From Basidiobolus meristosporus CBS 931.73 (taxonomy: Eukaryota; Basidiobolomycota; Basidiobolomycetes; Basidiobolales; Basidiobolaceae), in contig MCFE01000436.1 in assembly GCA_002104905.1 (NCBI GenBank), positions 1 to 64,000 on the forward strand: 64,000 bases of DNA. Direction: 5' to 3'. Each line of letters opens with the position of its first letter. Within the stretch, counting starts at the first letter, position 1. A program made the position numbers and the translations under genes. This document shows, one piece after another, positions 23,086 through 34,240 of the stretch. The notes beneath the pieces are model-generated. The model was given only the letters and a program-made list of their open reading frames with translations, ran no database searches and had not been told where the DNA came from.

Positions 23086-24704
23086 AGTTGAATTTTGCCA
23101 CTTGGTGCATGTTGAAAAGGTCTTGAAGAAGCAAAGAGAGAACAAGCCCTATGGCAAGCTAAAAAAGTGTAAACTCTAAGGTTGAAGTTATTAGGACCCT
23201 GTAGCAGCCCCTTAGCATATAAGATCTCCAATTAACCATTGGATTAATTTGGTATTATTAGAGATTTGTTAAGTTCTTTGCAAGTATTGCAGCACCATTG
23301 ACTGACATCCTCAATAAAGGCAACACCTCAAAGTGGGACATAACTTGTCAGACTGACTTCCAGATGTTCAAGATGAACTTGCTAAGCTTCCAGCTTTAGA
23401 ATACCAGACTGAAGAAAAGAGTTTTCTCTGTGCACAGATGCTTCAGACAATGCAATTGGTGGAGTAATGAGCCAAGAGCATGAAAGAAAGGACCACCCAT
23501 TTGTTTTAATACAAGAAATCAAGCTTAACATAGCAAAACTATCCAGTGCATGAGTAGGAGATGCTTGCCACAAAGTACCGCTTGAAGACCAGGAGATGCT
23601 ACATTGAAGAAGCCAAGTGCACTGTGAAAGCTGATCATGTCTCACTCAAGTCTATATTTACTCAGAAAGGACTGTCCAGAAGTATGGCAAGACGGCGTGA
23701 GCACATTCAGCAATTTGGCTTGGAGATTATTGACTGCCCTGGGAAAGGCAACATGATAACTGATGTCTTATCAAGACTAAGAACAAGTTGCACAACTCAA
23801 CTTGGTGCAAGAATTAGATTGGCCCGGCTTATTACCAAAGTACTTGGAGGCCCAAGCCATTAACAAAGAGTTGGATGAAGACATTAAGAAGATGATCCAT
23901 GATTAAGCCAGCAAATTTGTAGTACAAGATGGAACACTCTACCAAATTATTGATGGACATCCTACTGCCTATTGCCCTTATGTTGCTTGTCTGGATTTCA
24001 TACGTAAAATACCTAATGGATATGAAAATCTTGGAGCTGAAGGAACCTATAGTCTTTTGAAATCCAGAGCATGATTGCTCCGAATGAAACATGATATTGA
24101 GATGCTGGTGAAAACATGCCCAAATTTCCCAATCAACCAAGACCAACCGCAGAGAGTTACCAAAGTCTTTCCCTTGGAGCCTGCATGACCAATTGAGAGC
24201 TGGGGAATTGACTTTATTGCAAGACTGCCAACCACCAGGAAATGCAACTATTGGAGCCTGGTAGCAATTGGCCATGCCACTAAATGGGCAGTTACTAAAG
24301 CTGTACATGTAGTCAGTGAGCAAGAGGCAGCAAGTTTCTTCTACCATGAGATTCCTCTGAAGCTTGGATGCCCTGTAGAAATGTTACCTGATAGAGAAGC
24401 CAACTTCAATGAATCACTTGGAAAAATGCTGGCCAAGTATGCAAATGGAGCTGTCAGTAGATGGATTGAATAAAAACCAAGCTTTTTTCCTGCAGAGTGT
24501 CATTGCACACCACCACCTAGCAATGGCCATTTTATGTTTTGTAGGATGGGAGCCAATGATTCCAGGAGATCCTACTCAATCAAAGCTTACAGACACCTTG
24601 GAAACATAACTCAGTCAGCCAGGTAGACACCAGCAAGTAGAAAAAAGACATCAAGAGGCACAGGCCAAAGTATCTCAAAGTGCAGAAGAGATGAAGCAGA
24701 AAAT
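23086..24704 (+). pseudogene. Gypsy-2A RNase H and integrase pseudogene
   Basis: The translation contains, with stops and shifts, the end of RT and the RNase H region: D-A-S-D-N-A-I-G-G-V near 23440-23470, Y-I-E-E-A-K-C-T-V-K-A-D-H-V-S-L-K, then G-K-G-N-M-I-T-D-V-L-S-R-L at 23735-23780. Integrase follows with a zinc-region remnant, S-W-G-I-D-F-I-A-R-L-P (first Asp, near 24195-24220) and L-P-D-R-E-A-N-F (second Asp, near 24388-24410). HARB-c interrupts the frame at about 24705. The last 170 bp of integrase lie at 28096-28270. Confidence 0.75.
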
Positions 24705-25369
24705 GCTGCACTATATGGGACAATCTTACACACTATAGTGCAATCTGACTCAATGAGGTTGGCATGACTGATTGCACCAACTTGTGATGTTTGCATCACA
24801 TGCATAATTGGATGCAACCATGGCAGTAGGTAATGTCCTGTACTTGGATATCTTTCTTTTGTGTAAGTGGACATAAACGTGTATCACACTGAAAACTACA
24901 CTGATATTTACCTTTTTAGCTACTATCACTGAAATTGGATGGTATTTCAAAGGCTGACAGGTCTAAACGTACCCTGAGCCTGTTGGCCCCTGATTGGCTC
25001 ATTGTTCACTACACAAGCTAACTGATTTGCCATCTAACATCCCATTTTGGCCATTGAATAAGTGAATTTGTGATATTAGTGATTGAACAAGGTGTCATAG
25101 CAAGCACACAACTGATTGAATAGGGGCAAATTTGGTCAAATAGCTGCACTAGTGTTACAGATGATGTATATATATGCATGGAGCTTATCATATTGGCTCT
25201 GTCTCAAATATGAGATACTCTGCATTTACTTATATCAAATACTGAGTGATCACTGATTTGCAATGGCTTAATTTGGATTGCAAAAAATGAGTTTTTTAGA
25301 TCATGACAAATGGCAACAACTCAATGTAATTGCATAACCTTCTACTAGGTTCTTTTCTCTCAGGGATTA

Positions 25370-26690
25370 CTATTGAGGATATTTAGCAGTGATTCACTTT
25401 GCACACCTAAACTACTTTCTTATTGACTATTATCTTGATTACTTGTGTACTTGTAGTCACTATAGTACCTCCTAAATGATAACAGAAACAGCCTGAAGTG
25501 CTACATGCTGATGCATTCTTTTACTTGTCTCAAATGTGAGACAACCTTGAGATTGTTTATATCAAAATTTAGTATTGACTTGCAATTCAATGTGATTGCT
25601 TCATCTTCTCTTAGGTTTTTTTCTCACAGGAATTACCACTGAGGCATTTGGTAGTGAATCACTTTGCACACCTAAACTACTATCTTGTTGACTATCCTCT
25701 TGGCTACTTGTATAATTGTAGTCAGTAATTTGCCTCCTAGTTGTTGAGTGTAATGCTGCAGCTTGGCTGCGCTAAATTGCTCCAGATGATGCAACTGAGC
25801 CAGCCTGCAGTGCTATGCGCTAACATGTTCTTTTACTTGCCCAAGGATCTGGGTGGTGGAGGCACTTCTGGTAGGTGATGTCAGTCAGTTCAACAGGAGT
25901 AAATTGTGGATGCTCAGGTATAGTGGCATGCACTGGTGAAACTTGATGTGTTGGCATAGCTCTTGCATAAGTTTGATGTGATGTTACATTTTGATGCAAC
26001 TTGTCCCGCTCCAATGGACTTGTGTACATATGAGCAATTTAGCAAGTTCTGGTAATTTTGCCCTAAAGCACGCACTGATTTAATGTGCATCAACTTGATG
26101 TGAGGTGGTCTTGTGAAGGGTGTTGGGCATAGACTAGATTGATTTGCACCAGCACACAATCATTGTAGGGGATGGTGAGGAGTCCAGCCAGGTGTGCTGG
26201 TGTTATCTAGACCCAGTTGCTTGCAGTCTATTTTTTTCCTCTTGAAGCTCATCTTATGATTCCTCAAGGTATTCACATAGCCTCTCTCTGATACTGTGCA
26301 ACTCTTGCCTTGATGAGGCTTGTGTATAATACTCTTAGAAGCTACTCAGCTCTACTAGCATATCATGTATTACAATAGTCATTTGAGGCAAAAACTCACT
26401 CACAATCTCATTGGTTCCCAAAGTGGAGGCACAAAAAGACAGGTATAGCCCACACTGTGCAAATTGCAAGCAGAATTGCGTGTGTGTGGTATCCTCATCA
26501 AATCCCCACACTCTGAGTTCAATATTGATTCCATTACTTGGGTCATGCTGAGATCATTTGGCAAGAAGTTGAATGGAATTATCATTGCTTTTTCTGGCTT
26601 AGACCACACTTGTAGGCTGAGCAATGAGTTTTGTCTGGGTTGTACAGAAGATGAGTTAAGACCTGGTGCAGGGACCATAAAAACAGATTT
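25370..26690 (-). pseudogene. HARB-c second ORF pseudogene with internal duplication
   Basis: Minus-strand relative of the HARB-d second ORF. Recognisable parts are the N-terminal region at 26400-26678 (N-S-S-S-V-Q-P-R-Q-N-S) and a central low-complexity region at 25820-26159. The C-terminal coding region is present twice. Multiple frameshifts. Confidence 0.6.
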
Positions 26691-27033
26691 GGATACTTCT
26701 ACAGTATTAAATTGCTATAAAACTGGGGTTATGTGATATATGTATGAAAACAAATGTAATTGTTGAATTTTCCATATATAATGCATGATGCGTCATGGAT
26801 GGCATTGACATGGATTTATTGACATCTATTGCAGATTTCCAAGTTGAATATGAAATTGCAAGTGATTAATCAACAAAATCACCAAGTCATTGTTTAAGGA
26901 TGAAATTTGCAACATATTATGGGATGCGTGACAATTGATGGAGATCTATAATATTGTAAGGAAGATTAGAAAAATTAGGCTGATTGTCCCAAATTGATTC
27001 ACAACACCTACACTAAATTACTGTCCAATTTGA

Positions 27034-27950
27034 TATGACTTAGTCATCTAAATTGTCTTTTCTCTTCAATCCCATCACTACCACGGGATTTCTTCTTACA
27101 ACATTAGAGAAGATAAATACCTAGGACTGTGGACTATCTCCCTTAACCCACTCAAGGAGATCCCCTATCAAGCTTCTCTGGTGTTATAAGATCTAATGCA
27201 CCATAAAGTTTCATGCCACCATTCATGGCAACAAGAGTCCTAGAAGCTTTGATTCCTAGCTGACAGCAATGGAGAACTACCTTGCTAAGGGTATGAATGA
27301 CTTGGAGCAAGCTTTGAGTACTAGGCTCAGAAGCTATAGATTCCCATATCCCAGAATGTTCAGCAACAGGTTCTATATTGGAAGCATTGTGGAAACCTTC
27401 TGGTAAGGATTAAAATACCTTCCAGAGGACAGAGACACTTTTGTGCTGGCAAATACAAGGCATGCCATGTGAAGTTTCAACCACTGTCTGGCATTGAGAG
27501 TAACATCATCTGGTTGACTGTGCCATTTCCTGGAAGTAGGCATGTCAAAGTACTCAGGGTAGTGAGTCATTCAGTACTCAATTAAGGGGAGAAATGAAGA
27601 GCAGACATAGCTTATGTAAGAGAGCATAGTCAGAGATTAGGAAGTATTACAGCTTGTAGGAAGCTAAGGAGTAGTTTGCTTAGCAGGAAGCAGAAGCTCT
27701 ACAGTGAGATATCTGATCATTTCAGAGTGGGCATCATGCATACACTTGAATATTTAAAGAGACTCAGTATATTGGCAGGTAAATATAGAGGAAAGCCATA
27801 TATGGGAAAAAAGAGCAGATTAGGTAAAATTGCTAAGATACTTATTGATGCACAGTGTATGCATATAAAAAGAATCCACTGATAGCAATGTGCTTGGAAC
27901 TCTATGAAGTGTAAAACAAGCAAGAAAAGTACTGTTATGAGAAACATAAG
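27034..27950 (+). pseudogene. HARB-c transposase pseudogene
   Basis: This aligns along its length with the HARB-d transposase. Readable segments include F-N-P-I-T-T-T-G-F near 27067-27095, A-M-E-N-Y-L-A-K-G-M-N-D-L-E-Q-A near 27268-27315 and L-S-R-K-Q-K-L-Y near 27677-27705. The E-bearing segment has become M-H-T-L-E-Y-L-K-R near 27737-27765. Several in-frame stops make it inactive. Confidence 0.7.
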
Positions 27951-28270
27951 TATGATTGAGTTAATACACCAGTAACTGCAGCCTACCATTGGCTTCATGG
28001 TAGAATTAGAGTGCTGGATAGTGCTGTATGGTGCCAGATTAATATAGTACTATTGCCATGCTTGCACTTTGCGGCACCATCCAACAGAACAACTCTAAAA
28101 TCCATTTGCAACCTACCAAGTAGTGCACAAACAAGGGAATATCCGGGAAAACTTAGTACATAAAGACAGAATCAGGCTTGCAAGACTTGCTGACAATACT
28201 GAACCATTATAATACTGGTATCACAACCAAAGAGACTCAGAGGAGCCCTTACAGTTCTAGTAGGGGGAAA

Positions 28271-29091
28271 TGTTATGATATGCTGCCTGAATATTTAGGT
28301 TAAATCAGTTTTTGTCAAATCAAATAGCGTTATACTTGGTGTTTCAGTATATCAGTGTTATATATCAAGTCAGCAATATCAGTCAGCAGATGAATCAGTA
28401 GATTCTTGCCAGATGGAAATATATATGTTAGATTTATTCTGTGAGCAAGTACCACATTGAGCCATAAGTGCCAAACAGTCTAATTGTGTGCCAGAGAGAT
28501 GTAGCACACCTAAATTGGCCACAAAGTGCATAACATAGCTCTTTGTCTTCCATCAAAGCAGCCCTTGTGTTTCACTCATTATGCTGGAGAAATCCATTGT
28601 TTGACTATATTTATCAATGTTCAGCAGGATGTGTAAGCCCACAGAGGGACTGAGGATATGTATCCTAAATGTTGGCCCTGAGGTAAAATTTATTCATGCA
28701 CTCAAAGTGCCATACAGTACCAGTGGATCAAGATAGTGCCATGCATTTTTGTCACATGATGTAAGCCACAGGAGCTAAATTCAGAGTACTGTGGGTATTG
28801 GTACTAGATACATTTCTTCATTCCTTTTGTGTTCTCACACATCCTGCACAACATTGATCCAAAAAAAAGGTCAAAACATGAATATTCTCCAGTACATAGG
28901 CAAAACACAGGGGCTACTTTGCATGAAGATGAAGATCTATGTTTGCATTCTGTGGTAAAATATAAGTCACTTGGCCTCCCTGGAACATGATGCATCATTT
29001 GGCACTCATGGCACAATGTGGCACTATCCAACAGAACAAATCTATTAAGTAAGATACAAATAGATAGAAATGATGCAATCACATGAGTTAT
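28271..29091 (+). repeat. Gypsy-2A 3' LTR, left part
   Basis: It begins TGTTATGATATGCTGCCTG right after a purine run. A MITE interrupts it at 28431-29044. It is cut at 29091 by Gypsy-2B; the remaining part is at 37020-37186. Confidence 0.85.
28431..29044. mobile_element. Foldback MITE-3 with TTA target duplication
   Basis: TTA flanks both sides (28428-28430, 29045-29047). The right arm ends GGCACTATCCAACAGAACAA, as in MITE-2; the left arm is more decayed. It is 614 bp, about 120 bp shorter than MITE-1 and MITE-2. Confidence 0.75.
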
Positions 29092-29459
29092 TGTTACAGA
29101 CTCTGATATGAGAGTTGCAGAGGAATAGGGAGTTTAGCCAGTATTATAGTCACTAAAACTTGAACTGATTTTTATAGAGGTTCCAACAGCTCCTTTTATA
29201 TATTTTGCCAGATCAATTGCTGACTAATTGTATTTCCCAATGTAGGTTGTGACTGATGACTCATTTGAGAGCATCATCATCACCCAATTAGATTATACCT
29301 AAAAACGCTATTTCTGTCAGTTTAGGATCTGCTGAATTGTCTGCTGTTAAATACTGCTCATCTGATAGATAACACTGGTATATTATAGACCAAACATAAA
29401 ACTAATTGATCTGATTAAAAACTGATCTAACTTAAACATTCAGGCAGTGTATCATCACA
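29092..29459 (-). repeat. Gypsy-2B 3' LTR
   Basis: It begins TGTTACAGACTCTG and ends GTATCATCACA, 368 bp. On the minus strand GGTAGGGGATAA directly precedes it and is the likely polypurine tract. Confidence 0.85.
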
Positions 29460-29982
29460 TTATCCCCTACCAAAGTTGAGAGGGCTCTCCTGGGCCTCTT
29501 TTCTTGTTATACCAATATCTTGATGGTTCAGTATTGTCAGCAAGTCTTGCAAGCTTGAGTCTATTTCTATGAACTACGTCTTCCCAGATATTACCTTGTT
29601 TGTACACTAATTGGTAAGTTGCAAATAGACATCCTCCAATGATCTTGAAAGATCCGCTCTATTGTGGCTCAGACTTATTCTGTGTGTTGTTTCTCAGTAA
29701 TGCAAAGTTCCCAATTGTCAACGCCCCTGGTGATATAGTCTTATCAAGTCTCTGCTTCCTCTATTCTGTACGCTGAGGTACTTTGGCCTGTGCCTCTTGA
29801 CATCTTTGTTTCAGCTGTTGGTGTCTACTTGGCTGACTGAGTTCTTCTTTTACGGCATCTGTGAGCTTTGGTTGTGTGAGATCTCTTGGATTCCTTGGTT
29901 CACATCCATACACTAAGTAAAATGGCAATTGTTGGGTGGTGTTGTGCACTCAAACTCTGCAGGCAAAAGTGCCTAGTCTAAA
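29460..29982 (-). pseudogene. Gypsy-2B integrase, C-terminal part
   Basis: The minus-strand frame at 29761-29949 carries the integrase motif H-N-T-T-Q-Q-L-P-F-Y-L-V-Y-G, typical of the region after the catalytic core. A further coding-like stretch to 29460 corresponds to the C-terminal domain. HARB-d separates it from the core at 33385-34010. Confidence 0.75.
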
Positions 29983-30584
29983 GACATGCTCCATTGTACG
30001 GTGCCAGGGCATGCGGCGCATTCTGCGGTCTTTAAGAACAATTGGGTGCAATATTGTAGCTACCAGTAGGCAGGATTGCTCTTGGACAATATTGCACCAT
30101 GTGGGACAATCTTGCGCACTATGGCACAATCTGACACAATGAGGTTGGTACAAAAAATTGCACCCACTTGTATTGTTTCATCACATGTGCAATTGGATAC
30201 CACTATTATGGTAGGTGAGATCCAGTATTTGGATATGTTTCTTTAATGAGAATGGAAATAAAGGAGTATCACACTATAAACTACACTGATACTTACCATT
30301 TTGGTTATCATCCCTCCAAACTGATGGTATCTCAGTGGTTAATTGGTCTAAAAGTATCCTGAAGCTTTCAGCCCCCAATTGGCTCTTTGACCAATACACG
30401 AGCTACCTGATTTGCCATCAAGTATCCCATTTTGCCCATTAAGCAAGTTAATCCCTGATCCTAGTGATTGGACAAGGTGTCATAGCTAGCACGCAACCAA
30501 TTATATGGGTGTAAATCAGATCAAATGGCAGCACTGGTGCCACTGATGATGTATACATATGCAGGGTGTTTATTTTTAGGGGTC

Positions 30585-30604
30585 CTGTCTCAAATGTGAG
30601 ACAG
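30585..30604. other. Conserved short hairpin in Harbinger-like elements
   Basis: TGTCTCA, a 4-base loop AATG, then TGAGACA: a perfect 7-bp stem. It lies 3' of the second ORF. The same hairpin occurs in HARB-b (about 19074) and in the second copy of the duplication in HARB-c (about 25529), and is decayed in the first copy (25198). It may be a terminator or a protein-binding site. Confidence 0.45.
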
Positions 30605-30722
30605 CATAAATATTGCTTATATCAAAATTTAGTAATCACTGATTTGCAAAGGCTCAATGCGGATCGCAAAAAAAATGTGTTATTTGGATCATTATAGATC
30701 ATAGCAACTCAATGCAGTTGCA

Positions 30723-32066
30723 TCATCTTCTCCTAGGCTTTTTGCTCACAGTGATTGCTACTGAAGCATCTGGTAGTGATTCACTTTGCACACCTAAACT
30801 ACCTTCTTGTTGACTATCCTCTTGGCTACTTGTGTATTGGTAGTCAGTATTTTGCCTCCTAATTGATGAGTGCAATGCTGCAGCTTGGCCACACTGAATT
30901 GCTCCAGATGATGCAACTGAGCTGGCCTGCAGAGCTATGTGCTGACGTGTTCTTTTACTTGCCAAAGGCTCTGGTGGTGGAGGCACTTCATGTGGGTCAT
31001 CATCAGTCAGTTCACCAGAAGAAACTTGCTGATGGTCAGGTGTAGTGGCACATGCAGACGCAACTTGCTGTGCTGGCATGGCCCTTAGCTGAGTTTGATG
31101 TGATGCTGCTTGTTGACATGACGCGGCCTGCTCCAATGGACTTGTGTCTCTTTGAGCAGTTTGGCAGGTTCTGGTGGTTTTGCTGTGAAGCATGTGCGTT
31201 GACCCAATACACATTGAGTCAATGCAGCGCACTCTTGTGAAGGTTGTTGGCATGGTTTGGACTGATGTCTGCCAGCACGCTGAAGTTGCAAGGGATGGTA
31301 AGAAATCCAGCAAGGCATGCTGGCGCAATCTAGACAATGTTGCTTGCGGTCTGTATTCCTCCTCTTGAAGCTCATCTTCTGATTCCTCAAAGTATTCACT
31401 TACCCCCTGTCTAATACTTTGCAACTGTTGCCTGGATGAGTCCTGTGTATATTGCTCTTGGAAGCCACTTAGCTCTACTTATATATCATGTAATACATTA
31501 GTTATTTGAGGCAAAAACTCATCAAAATCTCTTTGGTTCCCAAAGTCAAGGCACAAACGGACACGTCCAGCCCATACTGTGCAAATTGCATGCAAAACTG
31601 TTCCCCTGTGGCTTCCTCATCAAATCTCCTCACTCTCAGCTCATTCCTGATTTCAATACTTATCTTGTTATATATCATCTTACATACATCCACTGGCATC
31701 TTGATGTAAAACTCATGCCACAGCTTTCTACTCAGGTTCTTCCATATCTGTCAACTCTCCAAGGTATCTAGTTCTGCTAAATTAATGAGTAGTGCCCAAA
31801 TATCTGTATGAAGGCTCATCATAGACACTTGGGCCATACTGAAATTATTTGGCAAGAACTCAAACAGATCCAACATTGCCTTTTCCAGTCCAGACCGCAC
31901 CTGTGAGCTGGGGGATGGGTTTTGTCTGGGTTGAGCTAAAGATGAGTTGAGACTTGGTATAGGGACCATAGTGACAGATTTGAATACTTTTACAGTGGTG
32001 TATTGGCATAAACCTGGTCTTATATGAAATATATGTGAAAACTAATGCGATTGTTGAATCTTCCAT
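30723..32066 (-). pseudogene. HARB-d second ORF (NLS-bearing accessory protein), broken
   Basis: The 3' part is open for 233 codons (30723-31424). It is rich in Gln, Ser, Thr and Ala, with an acidic E-E-S-E-D-E-L-Q-E-E-E-Y stretch near its start, a P-L-A-S-K-R-T-R-Q segment and the C-terminus K-K-P-R-R-R. Both basic stretches look like nuclear localisation signals. Upstream pieces at 31502-31699 (K-M-I-Y-N-K-I-S-I-E-I-R-N-E) and 31751-31969 form the N-terminal half, in other frames. PIF/Harbinger elements usually carry a second, DNA-binding Myb-like protein that helps import the transposase. Position and signals fit, but I see no clear Myb repeat. Confidence 0.55.
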
Positions 32067-32327
32067 ATATTATGCATGATGCATCTTGGATTGCATTGAC
32101 ACAGATCAGATCACATCAATTGCAGAGTTCCTATTTGATTATGGATTTATGAGTAATACATCAATAAAAATACCCAGTCATTGTTTGAGGATGATTTTTG
32201 CAACATAATGAAGGGATACATGGCAATTGATGGAGGTTTAATTGTAATGCATGGAAAATGAGATAAATAAAGCTGATTGCGCCAAATCAAATCAAATCAT
32301 CTTAGCCCAATTCTTTCCAATTTTGAT

Positions 32328-33251
32328 ATGACTTTTTCATCTGAATGGTCTTTTCTCATCAATCCCATCACTACCACTGGATTTCCTTTTGACACACTCA
32401 AGGAGATCTATACCAAGTACTGTGGTCCATCTACCCCAATCTACTCAAGGAGATCCCTTGTTAAGCTTCTCTGCTATTACAAGAACTATTGCTCTACAAG
32501 GTTTCATCCCACCATCCATGGCAACAAAAGTCCTAGAAGCTTTCATTCACAGCTGACAGCAATGGAGAACCACCTTGCAGAGGGAATGAATGACTTAGAG
32601 CAAGCTTGCAGTAGTAGGTTTAGAAGCTCCAATAGACTTCCCTATCCCAGAGTGTTCAGCAACAGGTTTCATATAAGGAGTATTTTGGACACCTTCCCAG
32701 TCAGGATCAACAAGCCTTCCAGAGTGCAGAGGCACTTTTATTCTGGCAAGTACAAGGCACACTGTGTGAAGTTTCAAGCATGGTTGGACATTGAGGGTAA
32801 CATCATCTGGCTTAGTGGGCTATTTGCTGGAAGTAAGCATGACAGAGCACTCTGGGTAGAGAATCATCCAGAATTCAGTAGAGGGGAGAAATCTATGGCA
32901 GACTTGGCTTATATTGGAGAGGATTGTCAGAGATTAGGATGTATTACAGCTTATAGGAGGCCAAGGAATGGTGTGCTTAGCAGGAAGCAGAAGGTCTACA
33001 ATGAGATATTTAATCATTTCAGAGTGAGGGTTGAGCATACATTTGGATATCTGAAGAGATTCAGCATATTGGCAGGTAAATATAGAGGAAAGTCACATAG
33101 AGGAGAAAACAGCAGAATTGGTAAAATAGCTAAGATACTTATCAATGCACAGTATATTCATACCGGAAGACATCCTCTGAGAGAAATGTGTCTGGAACAT
33201 TATGAAGAGAAAATGATGCAAGGAAAGCACTACTCTGAGCAACATAAGTAA
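32328..33251 (+). CDS. HARB-d transposase, DDE_Tnp_4 / HARBI1-like, 307 aa
   Basis: This is a transposase expected to cut and paste the element. The start chosen is the first ATG (M-T-F-S-S-E-W); the frame is open further upstream but only through non-ATG codons. The N-terminal half holds G-F-P-F-D-T-L-K-E-I-Y. The catalytic part follows the family pattern: D in S-I-L-D-T-F-P-V-R-I-N-K-P, then G-N-I-I-W-L-S and the G-S-K-H-D-R-A-L motif, D in M-A-D-L-A-Y-I-G, and E in V-E-H-T-F-G-Y-L-K-R-F. All three acidic residues are present. It is slightly shorter than typical plant or animal relatives, mostly at the N-terminus. It is the only copy without internal stops here, so it is the likeliest active source, though its partner ORF in this copy is broken. 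Confidence 0.8.
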   Translation: MTFSSEWSFLINPITTTGFPFDTLKEIYTKYCGPSTPIYSRRSLVKLLCYYKNYCSTRFHPTIHGNKSPRSFHSQLTAMENHLAEGMNDLEQACSSRFRSSNRLPYPRVFSNRFHIRSILDTFPVRINKPSRVQRHFYSGKYKAHCVKFQAWLDIEGNIIWLSGLFAGSKHDRALWVENHPEFSRGEKSMADLAYIGEDCQRLGCITAYRRPRNGVLSRKQKVYNEIFNHFRVRVEHTFGYLKRFSILAGKYRGKSHRGENSRIGKIAKILINAQYIHTGRHPLREMCLEHYEEKMMQGKHYSEQHK

Positions 33252-33298
33252 GATCAAGTAAAATTACCAGTAACTATAACCTACCACTGGCATGATGG

Positions 33299-33370
33299 TA
33301 GAAATTATAGTGCCAGATAGTGCCAGATCAATCTGGCACTATAAACAGGCTGGCACTATGTAACACTATC
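33299..33370. repeat. Subterminal ATAGTGCCA repeat cluster of HARB-d
   Basis: ATAGTGCCA occurs twice in direct orientation (about 33308-33328) and TGGCACTAT twice in inverse orientation (about 33335-33360), with the palindrome core AGATcaATCT between the pairs. The same arrangement is at 21726-21795 (HARB-b), reversed at 16.39-16.47 kb, and single motifs recur in the MITEs. It probably represents transposase-binding sites. Confidence 0.55.
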
Positions 33371-33384
33371 CAATGGAACAAGTC

Positions 33385-34240
33385 TTATATACTCATCCCA
33401 TCTACTAGCAGCTCCATTTGCATACTTAGTCAGGATTTTTCAAAATAATGCATTAAGCCACTCAGGGACTCCATTAGCTCTAGGGTGCTATGCTGAGGTT
33501 TTCAATTGCTTGATCTGCTGAAGTTCCAGGTAAGCTTCCAATATCTTTAACATAAAGCTTGCTCCTCTATTGGATAAATCCCTGCAGGGCATCCAAAATT
33601 TGTAAGGATCCCATGGTTGATGAAACTTGCAACTTCTTGCTCACTAGCTACAGGTCCTGCTTGAGCCACTTGTCATTTAGTGGCATGATCAATTGCTACT
33701 GTGATCCAATGGTTGCATTTCCTGATGTTTGGCAGTCTTCCACTGAAGTCAATTCACCATCTCTCAAATGGTCTCATAGGCTCTAAGGGGAAGAGTTCAG
33801 CAATTATCTGTGGTTGGCCTTAGTTGATTTGGCAATTTAGGCATGCTTTCACTAGCTTCTCCACGTTTAGTTTCATCTGGGGCCACCATGTTCTGGCTTT
33901 CACAAGGCTATAGGTTCCTTCAACTCCAGGATGTATGTATCCATTGTGTAGCTTATGTATTAAATCCAGACAAGAAACATAAGGGCAGTAGGCAATAGGG
34001 CTTCTATTAACAATTTAGTAGAGTGTTCTATCCTTTACAACAAATTTGCTGGCTTCATCCTGGATAATCTTTTTGATCTTTTCATCCACCTCATTGGGAA
34101 TGGCTTGGTCCTCCAAGTACTTTGGTAATAAGCTAGGCCAATCTGATTCATGCACCAAGTGGAGTTGTTCAACTTGCCCAAGTCTTGATAAGGCATCAGC
34201 AACCATGTTGTTTTTCCCAAGGTAGTAGAAATCTCCAAGT
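33385..34240 (-). pseudogene. Gypsy-2B integrase core and RNase H end
   Basis: Minus-strand pieces give the RNase H-integrase junction (M-V-A-D-A-L-S-R-L at about 34180-34206, then E-A-S-K-F-V-V-K-D-R-T-L-Y). A zinc region follows, then a core with I-D-F-S-G-R-L-P near 33735-33770. The second catalytic region is degenerate. Stops and shifts divide the frame. HARB-d is inserted just downstream. Confidence 0.75.

Larger units (their letters stand above)
24705..28095 (+). mobile_element. HARB-c: Harbinger-like element, 5' end lost, mosaic
   Basis: Its left end lacks about the first 110 bp seen in HARB-d (it starts at the 'gcactatatgggacaatc' counterpart). The right end is AACAACTC followed by TAA. 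It holds the divergent second ORF (minus) and the transposase (plus), both decayed. The 3' part of the second ORF occurs twice (25.20-25.52 kb and 25.53-25.85 kb), and the second copy is much closer to HARB-b than the rest of the element is. Confidence 0.75.
29983..33384 (+). mobile_element. HARB-d: best copy of a two-gene PIF/Harbinger-like element
   Basis: The left end is GACATGCTCCATTG, the right end (reversed) GACTTGTTCCATTGGATAGT; TTA follows at 33385. It is 3402 bp. A transposase gene (plus, 32328-33251) and a second gene (minus, 30723-about 32066) point away from each other from a shared region near 32.07-32.33 kb. The transposase frame is open from first ATG to stop; the second gene is broken near 31430-31500 and 31700-31760. 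Subterminal ATAGTGCCA repeats lie at 33299-33370. Confidence 0.85.

Noticed and set aside
30723-31424. The 233-codon Gln/Ser-rich frame as a host gene
   Set aside because: The same sequence recurs in HARB-a, -b, -c and -e at the same position relative to the element ends, so it is a transposon gene.
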